Origin: Xiashengella succiniciproducens | GTDB taxonomy: Bacteria > Bacteroidota > Bacteroidia > Bacteroidales > Marinilabiliaceae | NCBI RefSeq assembly: GCF_023674465.1 | Contig: NZ_CP098400.1 | Coordinates: forward strand, 806,001 to 870,000 | Length of the DNA stretch: 64,000 nucleotides | Direction of reading: 5' to 3' | Shown: positions 18,814 to 31,913 of the stretch, piece after piece | Numbering within the stretch: position 1 is the first letter of the stretch | Layout of the letters: each line of letters opens with the position of its first letter | The notes under the pieces: generated by a model | What the model was told of the DNA's origin: nothing | What the model saw: the letters and a program-made list of their open reading frames with translations, nothing else | Database searches by the model: none | Translations under genes and position numbers: made by a program

Positions 18814-21800
18814 GGCCGATGCAATCGTTTAGCGATAGCATCTTTGGTACTATCATTCTGAGTCTTCCTTCTTTTTCTTCAATCCTTATATCCTTTGGAT
18901 GTTGCTGTATCCATACCAGGATAGCTCCAAAGATTTGTGACTTGTAGAATGGCGATTCCGGATTGCTAACAAAGTTGATTCTGAGCGCTTTGTTCTTGTA
19001 TGTCAACTTTTCTATTCCCAGATTGATGGCTGCAATCCTCATCCTTACCACCTCTATCAGGCAGTCAGCCTGTTGAGGGAGGGTACCAAACCTGTCCTCG
19101 AGGTTTTTACGGAACTCATCAAGGCGGTACTCTTCCTTAATATTGTCAAGTTCCCTGTACAGGGTCATTCTTTCTGCCGTGTTGGAGATATAGGTCTCGG
19201 GGAATCTGAGGTCTTCATCTGTCTCAATTATACAGTCGTTGACATATTTCACCCTGCCGTTCTGGGTAGTTCCGGTAGTTGCTTGTTTAAGTTCTGGAAA
19301 CTCAGTCTCACGCAGTTCGAGCAGTGCTTCTTCAAGTATCCTTTGATAGGTTTCATAACCTATGTCGGCTATAAAACCGCTTTGCTCGCCCCCGAGCAGG
19401 TTACCTGCACCTCTTATGTCGAGGTCCTGCATAGCAATCTGAAAGCCGCTGCCCAGGTCAGAGTATTCCTCAAGGATCTTGAGCCTCCTTCGTGCATCAT
19501 TGGTTAGGCTACTTAGTGGTGGTGCAAGCAGGTAGCAGAAGGCCTTTTTGTTGGAACGTCCCACACGACCCCTGAGCTGGTGCAATTCGCTAAGGCCAAA
19601 CTGATGCGCATTATTTATAATGATAGTATTGGCATTTGGAATATCGAGACCTGACTCAATAATGCTGGTTGCTATCAGCACGTCGAAGTCCCCGTCCATA
19701 AAGTCGAGCATTATCTTTTCAAGGGTTGGTCCGTCCATCCTGCCGTGCGCCACTACTGTTCTGACCTTAGGCAGGATGCGGTTGATAAGCATCTCTATTT
19801 CCTCTATGTTGTGTATCCTGTTGTTGATAAAGAAGACCTGTCCACCACGCTCTACTTCATAACTGATGGCTTCCTTAATAATATCTTCGTTAAAGCTGTG
19901 GAGTTCGGTAAAAATCGGATAACGGTTTGCCGGCGGAGTGTTGAGTATAGATAGGTCCCGGGCTCCCATAAGTGAAAACTGCAGTGTACGTGGAATAGGT
20001 GTAGCACTGAGAGTCAAGGTGTCAACGTTGACCTTGAGGCTTTTGAGTTTGTCCTTGACCGCAACGCCAAAGCGTTGCTCCTCATCCACGATAAGCAGTC
20101 CCAGGTCTTTGAACTGCACATCCTTGCCTATCAGACGGTGGGTGCCAATAAGTATATCAACCTTACCTTTCTGAGTGTCTCTGAGTATCTCCCTGATTTC
20201 AGAGGTCTTACGCAGACGGCTTATATATTCTATACGCACCGGGAAGTCAGCGAGTCTATCCCTGAAGGTGCGGTAGTGCTGAAAGGCAAGGATGGTTGTT
20301 GGTACCAGCACTGCAACCTGCTTATTGTCGCTTGCTGCCTTGAAGGCAGCCCTGATAGCAATCTCGGTCTTACCAAAGCCCACATCACCGCAGACCAGTC
20401 TGTCCATAGGATTGGGCGACTCCATATCCTGCTTGACATCGCGGGTTGCCTTGTACTGGTCGGGAGTGTCCTCATAGATAAAGGAAGCCTCCAGCTCAGT
20501 CTGCATATAGGAATCGGGCGAGAAAGCATAACCCGGTTCTGCCTTACGACGGGCATACAGGGCTATTAGTTCACGGGCTATATCCTTGACCTTCTTGCTG
20601 GTCTTTTCCTTCATGCGAGCCCATGCTGAATGGCCCAGCTTATGCACCTTTGGAGGCTCACCTTCTCCGCCCTTGTACTTGCTTATCCTGTGTAGCGAGT
20701 GGATATTTACAAGCAGTACGTCATTGTCCCTGTATATTAGCTGAATAGCCTCCTGCTTGACTCCATTTTCCTCGATGGTTACCAGTCCCCCGAAGCGACC
20801 GATACCATGGTCTATATGCACCACGTAGTCGCCCGGATTGAGGCGGGTAAGTTCCCTGAGCGATATAGCCTGACGGGCAGCACGTGCCTTGTCAGTGCGG
20901 AGAGTAAATTTATGATAACGGTCAAAGATTTGGTGATCGGTATAGATACAGAGTCTCAGGTCATGATCTACAAAGCCTTCGTGAAGGGCTTTGTTGAGTT
21001 CCTCGTACTCGATATTGGAAGCCCTGTCGTTGAAGATCTGACGAAGGCGCTCAAGCTGACGGTCATTGTCTGAGAGGACTATCACCCTGTATAGGTCCTG
21101 CAGACGCTGCTGGATGTCCTTTTCTACAAGTTCGAAGTTCTTGCGGAATGAAGGCTGGGGTGAACAGTTGAAAGTAAGTATGCAACCCGGTTGAAACCCA
21201 TGGGCTGTATTGAGTATGGCCATCGGTCGGCTTAGCAGGCCGGCAAACAATTGGCCGCCGTCGGCCAATTGACCTGAAGCAGGTATTTTCAGTTCGGCAA
21301 GATCTTCCCGTGGTGCTGATGCATTTCTTTCATCTACCTTTTGTACAATACGGTTCATCTGATCCCTGATTAGCACAGGCGAGTCAATCCATATCAGAAA
21401 GTCATCGCCAAGGGCCTGGCTTAAGGGCAGGTAATCCTCGGTATTGTCGGCTGTCAGGTCGGGGATAATGGTGATTGTGTCAAAGTCCTCCTTTGACAGC
21501 TGGGTCTCGATGTCGAAGGAGCGGATGCTCTCGACCTCGTCGCCAAAGAAGTCGATACGGAAGGGGTCATCGTGGGAAAAGCTGTATACGTCGAGTATCG
21601 ATCCGCGCACTGAGTAGCTGCCCGGCTCATATACGAAGTCGGTGCGCTGGAAGCCTAACTCCTTGAGGAAGTCGGCTACAAAATATAGATCGGTCTTTTC
21701 GTTTTTATTGATTCTGAGGGTTTGCTGCTGAATTACAGATGAGCCGGGCACCTTTTCCACAAGGGCCTCAGTGTATGTGACGATAAAAGAGCCGGGACCA

Positions 21801-22141
21801 GCCTCACGAAGCTTTTGCAGGGCTTCGGTACGAAGTATCATCTGGTTGCTATCGGGGTGGCCAAACTCGGGAGAGCGCTTGTATGACGAGGACAGGAAGA
21901 ACACCGAGTCTTCACCATTGATCTGGGCCAGGTCATAGTAGAAATAACCCGCACTTTCCTTGTCGGGAGTAATCACAAGCTGTGGGCGTAGGTCCTTCAA
22001 TGCAGATACTAAGAGGGTGGGAGAGGATCCAGTAAGTCCTTTAATATGTATGGGCTGGGAGGGGCTTTTTAGCCATTTTAAAAACTCGTTGTAATTGGGG
22101 TGATCTTTATACTTCTGCAACAAGGCCTTCGTCAAACTCAT
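18749..22141 (-). CDS. mfd: Transcription-repair coupling factor
   Basis: Mfd removes RNA polymerase stalled at DNA lesions and recruits UvrA. The protein of about 1130 residues has the UvrB-like N-terminal domains (for example YSVRGSILDVYSFSHDDPFRIDFFG), the RNA polymerase-interacting CarD-like domain (LNPGDYVVHIDHGIGRF), a superfamily 2 translocase with P-loop CGDVGFGKTEIAIRAAF, DEEQRFGV and LSATPIPRTLQFS, the conserved LHQLRGRVGRS, and a C-terminal TRCF domain. The longest frame starts at 22198, but MSLTKALLQKY at 22141 fits the family start, and a good -7 element lies just before it. The 3' end overlaps the receiver-PAS gene by 65 bases. Confidence 0.96.
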   Translation of the reverse strand: MSLTKALLQKYKDHPNYNEFLKWLKSPSQPIHIKGLTGSSPTLLVSALKDLRPQLVITPDKESAGYFYYDLAQINGEDSVFFLSSSYKRSPEFGHPDSNQMILRTEALQKLREAGPGSFIVTYTEALVEKVPGSSVIQQQTLRINKNEKTDLYFVADFLKELGFQRTDFVYEPGSYSVRGSILDVYSFSHDDPFRIDFFGDEVESIRSFDIETQLSKEDFDTITIIPDLTADNTEDYLPLSQALGDDFLIWIDSPVLIRDQMNRIVQKVDERNASAPREDLAELKIPASGQLADGGQLFAGLLSRPMAILNTAHGFQPGCILTFNCSPQPSFRKNFELVEKDIQQRLQDLYRVIVLSDNDRQLERLRQIFNDRASNIEYEELNKALHEGFVDHDLRLCIYTDHQIFDRYHKFTLRTDKARAARQAISLRELTRLNPGDYVVHIDHGIGRFGGLVTIEENGVKQEAIQLIYRDNDVLLVNIHSLHRISKYKGGEGEPPKVHKLGHSAWARMKEKTSKKVKDIARELIALYARRKAEPGYAFSPDSYMQTELEASFIYEDTPDQYKATRDVKQDMESPNPMDRLVCGDVGFGKTEIAIRAAFKAASDNKQVAVLVPTTILAFQHYRTFRDRLADFPVRIEYISRLRKTSEIREILRDTQKGKVDILIGTHRLIGKDVQFKDLGLLIVDEEQRFGVAVKDKLKSLKVNVDTLTLSATPIPRTLQFSLMGARDLSILNTPPANRYPIFTELHSFNEDIIKEAISYEVERGGQVFFINNRIHNIEEIEMLINRILPKVRTVVAHGRMDGPTLEKIMLDFMDGDFDVLIATSIIESGLDIPNANTIIINNAHQFGLSELHQLRGRVGRSNKKAFCYLLAPPLSSLTNDARRRLKILEEYSDLGSGFQIAMQDLDIRGAGNLLGGEQSGFIADIGYETYQRILEEALLELRETEFPELKQATTGTTQNGRVKYVNDCIIETDEDLRFPETYISNTAERMTLYRELDNIKEEYRLDEFRKNLEDRFGTLPQQADCLIEVVRMRIAAINLGIEKLTYKNKALRINFVSNPESPFYKSQIFGAILVWIQQHPKDIRIEEKEGRLRMIVPKMLSLNDCIGLIRALEAETNHSETVEGHLSH

Positions 22142-22151
22142 CTTTTTTTTG

Positions 22152-22159
22152 CAAAAGTA
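22152..22159 (-). promoter_or_regulatory. Candidate -7 element for mfd
   Basis: TACTTTTG on the minus strand matches the Bacteroidota -7 consensus TAnnTTTG and lies 10 bases before the chosen mfd ATG, which would give a very short leader. No clear TTTG -33 box is visible, so this is only a candidate. Confidence 0.35.
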
Positions 22160-22239
22160 AGGATTTTGGTAGTAAATAGATTTATTTTGCAGCTTCATAA
22201 AGCTTAAAGAGCGTTAAGAGAGATAATAGTACTGCTTGT

Positions 22240-23484
22240 ATGATAAGAGTTTACAAATTTGGAGGTGCATCAGTAAAAGATGCAGATGGAGTACGCAATG
22301 TCACATCAATAATAAGGAAGACCGAGCAGCCGTTGATTACGGTTATTTCGGCAATGGGCAAGATGACAAACGCTCTTGAGGAGCTACACCGAAGTTTTTT
22401 TGAGAAGAAACAGGAAGAGGCACTTGGTGCCTACGAAAATGTAATTGCCTATCACAGGAATATAATAAAAGACCTGTTTGGAGATGGGGATGCCTGCATG
22501 GGGTTCAATGACCTTGCAAGGTCATTGAAGGGTATTATTTCCCAGGAACCTTCGATGCATTATGACTATGAGTATGACCGTATAGTATCGTTTGGGGAGT
22601 TGTTTTCCACAAAGATTATTTCAGAGTACTGGGCAGCCGACGGCTTGGCCAACAAATGGGTGGACGTCAGAACTGTGCTCAAAACCGATGATCTGTACAG
22701 GGATGCTAATGTTGACTGGGAGCTGACTCCAAGGTTGATTAGAAAGGCCTTTGATGGCAAGGGCCTGTTCCTTACTCAGGGATTTTTGGGTGGTACAATC
22801 AATAATCTGACTACCACGCTTGGTCGTGAAGGCTCGGATTATACTGCCGCCATTATCGCCTATTCAATGGATGCTAAGGAAGTTACAATCTGGAAGGATG
22901 TGCCCGGGGTGCTTAATGCCGACCCAAGGTTGTTTCCAGATGCGGTAATGATCAAGGAGTTGTCGTATAATGAGGCTATCGAACTGGCATACTACGGGGC
23001 TCAGGTTATTCACCCCAAGACATTGAAGCCGCTGCAAAACAAGGATATAATACTTAATGTAAAGTCCTTTCTGGATCATGATGCTCCCGGCACCAGGATC
23101 TGTGAACGTAAGGGTATCAGTGAGCAGGTTCCTGTGTACATCCTAAAGAAAGACCAGATGTTTGTTACTATATCCCCTAGGGATTTCTCCTTTATTATGG
23201 AGGACAAGCTAATTGAGATAATATCTATATTCAGGAAGTTTAGGATTAGGATGAACCTGATGCAGAATTCGGCACTCAACTTCTCAGCCTGCTTTGACGA
23301 CAATGGTCATAGCGAGCGACTGATGGAGGTGCTGAAAGACAACTTTACAGTGCGCTACAATCAGGGTGTAAACCTACTGACTATCAGACAATATACTCCG
23401 GAGTCGATCGAGAAGATGACTGTCGATAAGGAGATAATAGACTCACAGGTGACACGCAAAGTAGCTCGTTTTGTATTGAAATAG
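22240..23484 (+). CDS. Aspartate kinase
   Basis: Catalyses phosphorylation of aspartate, the entry step to lysine, threonine, methionine and diaminopimelate. The 414-residue protein has the amino-acid kinase motif YKFGGASVKDADGVRNV at the N-terminus, TTTLGREGSDYTAAIIAY near 190, and VTIWKDVPGVLNADPRLFPDA near 213. The C-terminal 110 residues look like an ACT-type regulatory domain (from about MFVTISPRDFSFIMEDKLIEI). It is monofunctional, without a homoserine dehydrogenase part, and shorter than E. coli LysC. It is divergent from mfd, with a 98-base gap. Confidence 0.92.
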   Translation: MIRVYKFGGASVKDADGVRNVTSIIRKTEQPLITVISAMGKMTNALEELHRSFFEKKQEEALGAYENVIAYHRNIIKDLFGDGDACMGFNDLARSLKGIISQEPSMHYDYEYDRIVSFGELFSTKIISEYWAADGLANKWVDVRTVLKTDDLYRDANVDWELTPRLIRKAFDGKGLFLTQGFLGGTINNLTTTLGREGSDYTAAIIAYSMDAKEVTIWKDVPGVLNADPRLFPDAVMIKELSYNEAIELAYYGAQVIHPKTLKPLQNKDIILNVKSFLDHDAPGTRICERKGISEQVPVYILKKDQMFVTISPRDFSFIMEDKLIEIISIFRKFRIRMNLMQNSALNFSACFDDNGHSERLMEVLKDNFTVRYNQGVNLLTIRQYTPESIEKMTVDKEIIDSQVTRKVARFVLK

Positions 23485-23541
23485 AGTTGATTGGATATAG
23501 CAAAACTGTAATTGTCAGTATAGGTAGATATTACAAGCCCC

Positions 23542-24066
23542 TTATTTCTTCAGTTTGATTTTGAAAACAGGCTTATGACCACGGAGTTCCCCGTTGTATG
23601 CATAAACCCCATAAGCCAGTACAAAGGAGCTGATCTCTTTATAAAACACCTGTTGTTCTGGAGAAAAAAACCAGTTTTCCTCAAACTGAATCTGATCGAT
23701 ATGTTTACGGTCGTAGTCTGGTGCTTGTTCCCGCTGCCTTACCTCGTCGGCAGTTAATGGCTGGTCGGTAAAGAAGTCGTAAGCTTGAAGCTGTCCGTTA
23801 TATACACCCTCAAAGGTCAGTTCCACGAGTTTCTCCCTGTTCATGTGCCTGAGTTTGAATGTACTCCATTCATCATCGGTGTGGATATTTACCAGATCCA
23901 CGTCGTAGATTAAAGAATCGGCCACCCTATAGCTGGGATCTACTGCAGTGTCAGGCAAAACTAAGGTCTTACCTGATTCGGCCTGCCTGTTGCAAGATAA
24001 AAGTGACAGGCTTGCCATGGGTATGGCAAGCAGCAACAGTTTGATAATTGCATATTTACGTGCCAT
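23542..24066 (-). CDS. Small lipoprotein, possibly DUF4738 family
   Basis: The 174-residue protein has a signal peptide and lipobox (SLSLLSCNRQ, Cys at about 25), so it should be lipid-anchored. The rest is a compact beta-rich domain with DDEWSTFKLRHMNREKLVELTFEG and YDFFTDQPLTADEVRQRE, which I associate loosely with the Bacteroidota DUF4738 family. Function is unknown. It starts 6 bases after the dihydroorotase stop, so it is probably co-transcribed with that gene without a clear metabolic link. Confidence 0.6.
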   Translation of the reverse strand: MARKYAIIKLLLLAIPMASLSLLSCNRQAESGKTLVLPDTAVDPSYRVADSLIYDVDLVNIHTDDEWSTFKLRHMNREKLVELTFEGVYNGQLQAYDFFTDQPLTADEVRQREQAPDYDRKHIDQIQFEENWFFSPEQQVFYKEISSFVLAYGVYAYNGELRGHKPVFKIKLKK

Positions 24067-24072
24067 AGATAT

Positions 24073-25419
24073 TTAGTTGACATGATTAAAGGCAAGTCTT
24101 TTTCCTTTTATTGAAGTGTTGATAACACCCTTGTTGTATACAGCATGTCCATTGACCCAGGTGGTAAGCACCTTGTTGTTGAACATCTGTCCGTCAAAGG
24201 GAGTCCACTTACATTTATATAGTACTGTTGAGTCGCTCACTATGTCTTCTATGCCCGGTTGAACCAATACGAGGTCAGCATAATAGCCCTTGCGAATAAA
24301 ACCTCTTTTGTCAATACGGAATAGTTTTGCCGGGGCGTGGCACATTTTCTCAACAACCAGTTCCCTGCTGAAAATACCCTGGTCACTCATCTGCAGCATA
24401 GCTGGCAGGGAGTGCTGAACCAGTGGCCCCCCCGATGGAGCATTAAAGTAAGTCTTGCTTTTTTCTTCAAGCGTATGTGGGGCATGGTCGGTTGCTACCA
24501 CATCCAGGCGGTTATTTTTCAGGGCTTCACATAGAGCCTCACGGTCAGCAGGGGTTTTAACTGCCGGGTTCCACTTGATGCGTGCACTTTTTGAGGCATA
24601 GTCATCCGAAGTAAACCAAAGGTGGTGAACGCAAACCTCTGAGGTAATATTTTTTTCCTCAATTGGCTTTGAGTTGTCAAAAAGACTCAGCTCCTTTTGT
24701 GTAGAGATGTGAAGTATATGGAGTCTGGTATTGTGCTTTGCAGCCAGTTCGACAGCCATAGATGAGGACTTGTAGCAAGCTTCTGCATTGCGTATCTCGT
24801 GGTGTAGGCTGAATGGTACTTCCTCGCCATAGCGACTCCGGTAGAGTTCCATATTAGCCCGAATAGTAGCCTCGTCCTCGCAGTGGGTAGCTATCAGGGT
24901 GCGTACTTCGCTAAAGATGCGTTCCAGGGCCTTCTTGTCATCTACTAGCATATTCCCAGTCGATGAACCCATAAATACCTTGACACCACAGACTGTGGCT
25001 GGATCTGCCTTGAGTAGTTCGTCAAGGTTGTCATTGGTAGCACCAAGGAAGAAGGAGTAGTTTGCCAGCGACTTTTGTGAAGCTATGGCGAATTTGTTTT
25101 CAAGTTCGGTTATAGTCGTAGTCTGCGGATTAGTATTTGGCATCTCCATATAGGAGGTTACACCGCCTGCTACTGCGGCGGCGGACTCACTAGCTATATC
25201 AGCCTTGTGTGTGAGGCCGGGTTCACGGAAGTGAACCTGGTCATCAATAACTCCGGGCAGAAGCAGCAGACCTTCGGCATCAATAATAGTATCGGCAGTT
25301 GGGAGGACTGTATCGGTTTCGTATATCCCATCAATATACTGATCCTTTATCAGGACACTGCCTTTGAAGGACCGACCTTCATTAATAATAGTAGCGTTCT
25401 TAATTAGCGTTGCTGACAT
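24073..25419 (-). CDS. pyrC: Dihydroorotase
   Basis: Catalyses ring closure of carbamoyl-aspartate to dihydroorotate in pyrimidine synthesis. The protein of about 448 residues is an amidohydrolase barrel: PGVIDDQVHFREPGLTHKAD near residues 55-73, MEMPNTNPQTT near 92, the likely carboxylated lysine in GVKVFMGSSTG near 145, HCEDE near 183, LHILHISTQKE near 235 and VVATDHAPHTLEEK near 310. The first metal-binding His of the usual HxH is Gln (residue 61). The start at 25419 (MSATLIKNATI) is preferred over one 30 bases upstream because it fits the family. It overlaps the preceding glycosyltransferase by 20 bases. Confidence 0.93.
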   Translation of the reverse strand: MSATLIKNATIINEGRSFKGSVLIKDQYIDGIYETDTVLPTADTIIDAEGLLLLPGVIDDQVHFREPGLTHKADIASESAAAVAGGVTSYMEMPNTNPQTTTITELENKFAIASQKSLANYSFFLGATNDNLDELLKADPATVCGVKVFMGSSTGNMLVDDKKALERIFSEVRTLIATHCEDEATIRANMELYRSRYGEEVPFSLHHEIRNAEACYKSSSMAVELAAKHNTRLHILHISTQKELSLFDNSKPIEEKNITSEVCVHHLWFTSDDYASKSARIKWNPAVKTPADREALCEALKNNRLDVVATDHAPHTLEEKSKTYFNAPSGGPLVQHSLPAMLQMSDQGIFSRELVVEKMCHAPAKLFRIDKRGFIRKGYYADLVLVQPGIEDIVSDSTVLYKCKWTPFDGQMFNNKVLTTWVNGHAVYNKGVINTSIKGKRLAFNHVN

Positions 25420-26152
25420 GTCTTCTGTACTTTTTAAAGAAGGAACCAAGTTTCATTTGAATAACGCCAAACACAGCCTCACTGAAGATTCCACCGCTCA
25501 TTTTTGAGGTTCCGCGTCTACGGTCAGTAAAGATTATGGGTACTTCGACGATATTGAAGCCATGCTTCCAGGTCAGGAATTTCATCTCTATCTGGAAGGC
25601 ATAACCTTTAAACCTGATATTGTCGAGATCCAGAGTTTCAAGAACGACTCTGTTGTAGCACTTGAATCCGGCAGTGGTATCCATAATTTTCATGCCTGTG
25701 ATAAAGCGTACATAAACAGAAGCAAAGTAAGACATCAGCACCCTGCCCATTGGCCAGTTGACCACATTGACACCGGATATATAGCGTGAACCAATAGCCA
25801 GTTGGGCATGCTGTGTCTCGCATGCATGATAGAGTCTTATAAGGTCATTGGGATCGTGTGAGAAGTCGGCGTCCATTTCGAAAATATAATCATAGTCGTA
25901 TTGGAGAGCCCATTTGAAGCCTGCAATATAAGCCGTTCCGAGCCCTTGTTTTCCGGGACGTTCAAGCAGATGTATCCTTTGGGGGTATTCAGGCATCAGT
26001 TTTTTGACTATGGATGCCGTACCGTCGGGAGAATTGTCGTCTATAATAAGAATATGAAAATCTCCTGGTTGCTGGGACATCACATTTCTTACCATGGCTT
26101 CAATATTCTCACATTCGTTGTACGTTGGAATAAGTACTATCTTCTTATGCAC
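25400..26152 (-). CDS. Polyprenyl-phosphate mannosyl/glucosyl transferase (GT2, DPM1-like)
   Basis: A 250-residue GT2 enzyme. It has IPTYNECENIEAMVRNV at the start, the nucleotide motif LIIDDNSPDGTASIV near 36, GKQGLGTAYIAGFKWAL near 67, the DxD region FEMDADFSHDPNDL near 90, and GSRYISGVNVVNWP near 121, all close to dolichyl-phosphate mannose synthases. There is no C-terminal membrane domain, as in the short DPM1 form. It probably loads a sugar onto undecaprenyl phosphate for use in the periplasm. A -7-like element, TATCTTCG, lies about 24 bases upstream (26176-26183, minus). Confidence 0.9.
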   Translation of the reverse strand: MHKKIVLIPTYNECENIEAMVRNVMSQQPGDFHILIIDDNSPDGTASIVKKLMPEYPQRIHLLERPGKQGLGTAYIAGFKWALQYDYDYIFEMDADFSHDPNDLIRLYHACETQHAQLAIGSRYISGVNVVNWPMGRVLMSYFASVYVRFITGMKIMDTTAGFKCYNRVVLETLDLDNIRFKGYAFQIEMKFLTWKHGFNIVEVPIIFTDRRRGTSKMSGGIFSEAVFGVIQMKLGSFFKKYRRHVSNAN

Positions 26153-26305
26153 AATGCTCTGGTTTATTGTTTATGCGAAGATAGGGTTTTTCTGAAGTTG
26201 TGGTGAACCTTTTGGGAAGCATTTTGGTTTATATATTCCCACCGGCCGATAGGACGATTAAACAATCAGAAGCAAGATTTCGGACGAAATTTTGTTGCAA
26301 ATTTT

Positions 26306-26337
26306 GTTGGATTTTTTCATTTGTTAGTATATCTTTA
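26306..26337 (+). promoter_or_regulatory. Candidate upstream rRNA promoter (P1)
   Basis: GTTG and TATCTTTA are separated by 20 bases, close to the Bacteroidota pattern TTTG-N19-21-TAnnTTTG but with a weaker last base. It lies 150 bases upstream of the stronger candidate, so tandem rRNA promoters are plausible. Confidence 0.45.
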
Positions 26338-26453
26338 CTAGTTCCCGGCTCAGGGTAATTTGAGGTGTAATTTTTTTTACTGCATTATTCTATTGATTAG
26401 TAGAATCTTGATTTGCGGGGCATAAAATCTTCACAAAATTTAGTCAGGAAATA

Positions 26454-26484
26454 TTTGGAGGGGATAGAATAATGCGTATTTTTG
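26454..26484 (+). promoter_or_regulatory. rRNA operon promoter (P2)
   Basis: TTTG at 26454-26457 and TATTTTTG at 26477-26484 with a 19-base spacer match the Bacteroidota primary sigma consensus exactly. Transcription would start near 26491, giving a 16S leader of about 145 bases. The 26153-26636 gap holds no gene; it contains these promoters and the leader. Confidence 0.85.
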
Positions 26485-26635
26485 CACCCGCTTTGCAGAT
26501 GGCAAGGCGCTTAGTGAATAGAATAACGATCTTTGAAAATATTGATGCAATACCTAAAAAGAAAAGACAGGAAAGCGTAATTCCTTTGAGGAAGATTAGA
26601 ATTGAGCCCAGATAATATTTTTAAAAACTTTTCAT

Positions 26636-28163
<1,528 letters not shown>

Positions 28164-28273
28164 GGAGAGCTTAAGTAAAGATCTTCCTGAGAAAAAGCGA
28201 AGGAAATCAGCTTGAATGTCTTTTCTTATGGTATTGCATCATTATCATAACACTGCTCTACCGAGCACTACTC

Positions 28274-28347
28274 AGTCCTGTAGCTCAGTTGGTTAGAGCG
28301 CTACACTGATAATGTAGAGGTCCGCAGTTCAACTCTGCGCAGGACTA
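28274..28347 (+). tRNA. tRNA-Ile (GAT)
   Basis: A 74-base cloverleaf with a perfect 7-bp acceptor stem (AGTCCTG/CAGGACT), D stem GCTC/GAGC, anticodon loop CTGATAA (anticodon GAT) and T loop TTCAACT. CCA is not encoded. It lies in the 16S-23S spacer. No tRNA-Ala follows before 23S. Confidence 0.97.
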
Positions 28348-28433
28348 CACAGCACAAAGTAAGAGTGCAGAACGATCATTGACATATTGAATTACAAGAG
28401 AAAGACTAGAGGAAAAAAATGCTAAAGCATTAA

Positions 28434-31257
<2,824 letters not shown>

Positions 31258-31361
31258 CTGGTATTTTAGTCTCAAGTCTTTATCTTGTAATCAATATGTT
31301 AAGATATCACTACGACGAAGGTTGTAGCAATGAACAAAGAGAGAGTACAAACTCTAAGATA

Positions 31362-31472
31362 TTTAGGTGGCTATAGCGCAGGGGATCCACCTCTTCCCAT
31401 ACCGAACAGAGAAGTTAAGCCCTGCCGCGCCGATGGTACTGCGTAAAAACGGGAGAGTAGGTCGCCGCCCAT
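31362..31472 (+). rRNA. rrf: 5S ribosomal RNA
   Basis: It has TTAGGTGGC at the 5' side, CCACCTCTTCCCATACCGAA, then GAAGTTAAGCCC, and GAGAGTAGGTCGCCGCC at the 3' side, the standard Bacteroidota 5S. It lies about 105 bases after 23S and 10 bases before the hairpin at 31483. Confidence 0.95.
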
Positions 31473-31482
31473 CTTACAAGAG

Positions 31483-31515
31483 AGAGGCTGTCCGATAAAG
31501 GGCAGCCTCTTATTT
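31483..31515 (+). terminator. Hairpin after 5S rRNA (terminator; resembles the IS1182 ends nearby)
   Basis: The stem AGAGGCTGTCC/GGGCAGCCTCT with loop GATAAA and tail TATTT works as an rRNA terminator. The group II intron begins immediately after it, as expected for class C introns. The hairpin is also closely similar to the ends of the IS1182-type element at 33427 and 35242. Confidence 0.85.
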
Positions 31516-31913
31516 GTGTGCCGTGCATGGTAAATAACTTGGTGGTGCAAGTCCACTATGGGGGTCCATAATCGCCAACCATTAGCTAAGGACAAGGGTA
31601 TCCATCGCGAGGTGGAATCTGAAGGAAGTCTACGGCAAAATCCTGCCCCGAGGAACACGAATCATATCAGGCACAACCGGTGGGATGAGACTGCAAAACA
31701 AGTCAAAGTCCAAAGATTATGCGGACACCGGAGTGTAAATGTGGCGGGGATATGGGATGAAGGTTATTTATCTTACCACGGGAGGTCTCATGGACGTGTG
31801 GAAACAGCGTATGAAGCACGGAGTAAAGCTTGCCATGAGAAGTCAGCAGAAGCCATAGTACCACTAAACTCCTCAAAGTGGGAAGGGCAGAACCTTGATT
31901 GAGTGAGAAGTAA

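Noticed and set aside
28348-28433. A degenerate tRNA-Ala after tRNA-Ile
   Set aside because: No acceptor or T-arm pairing could be found in the 86 bases before 23S.
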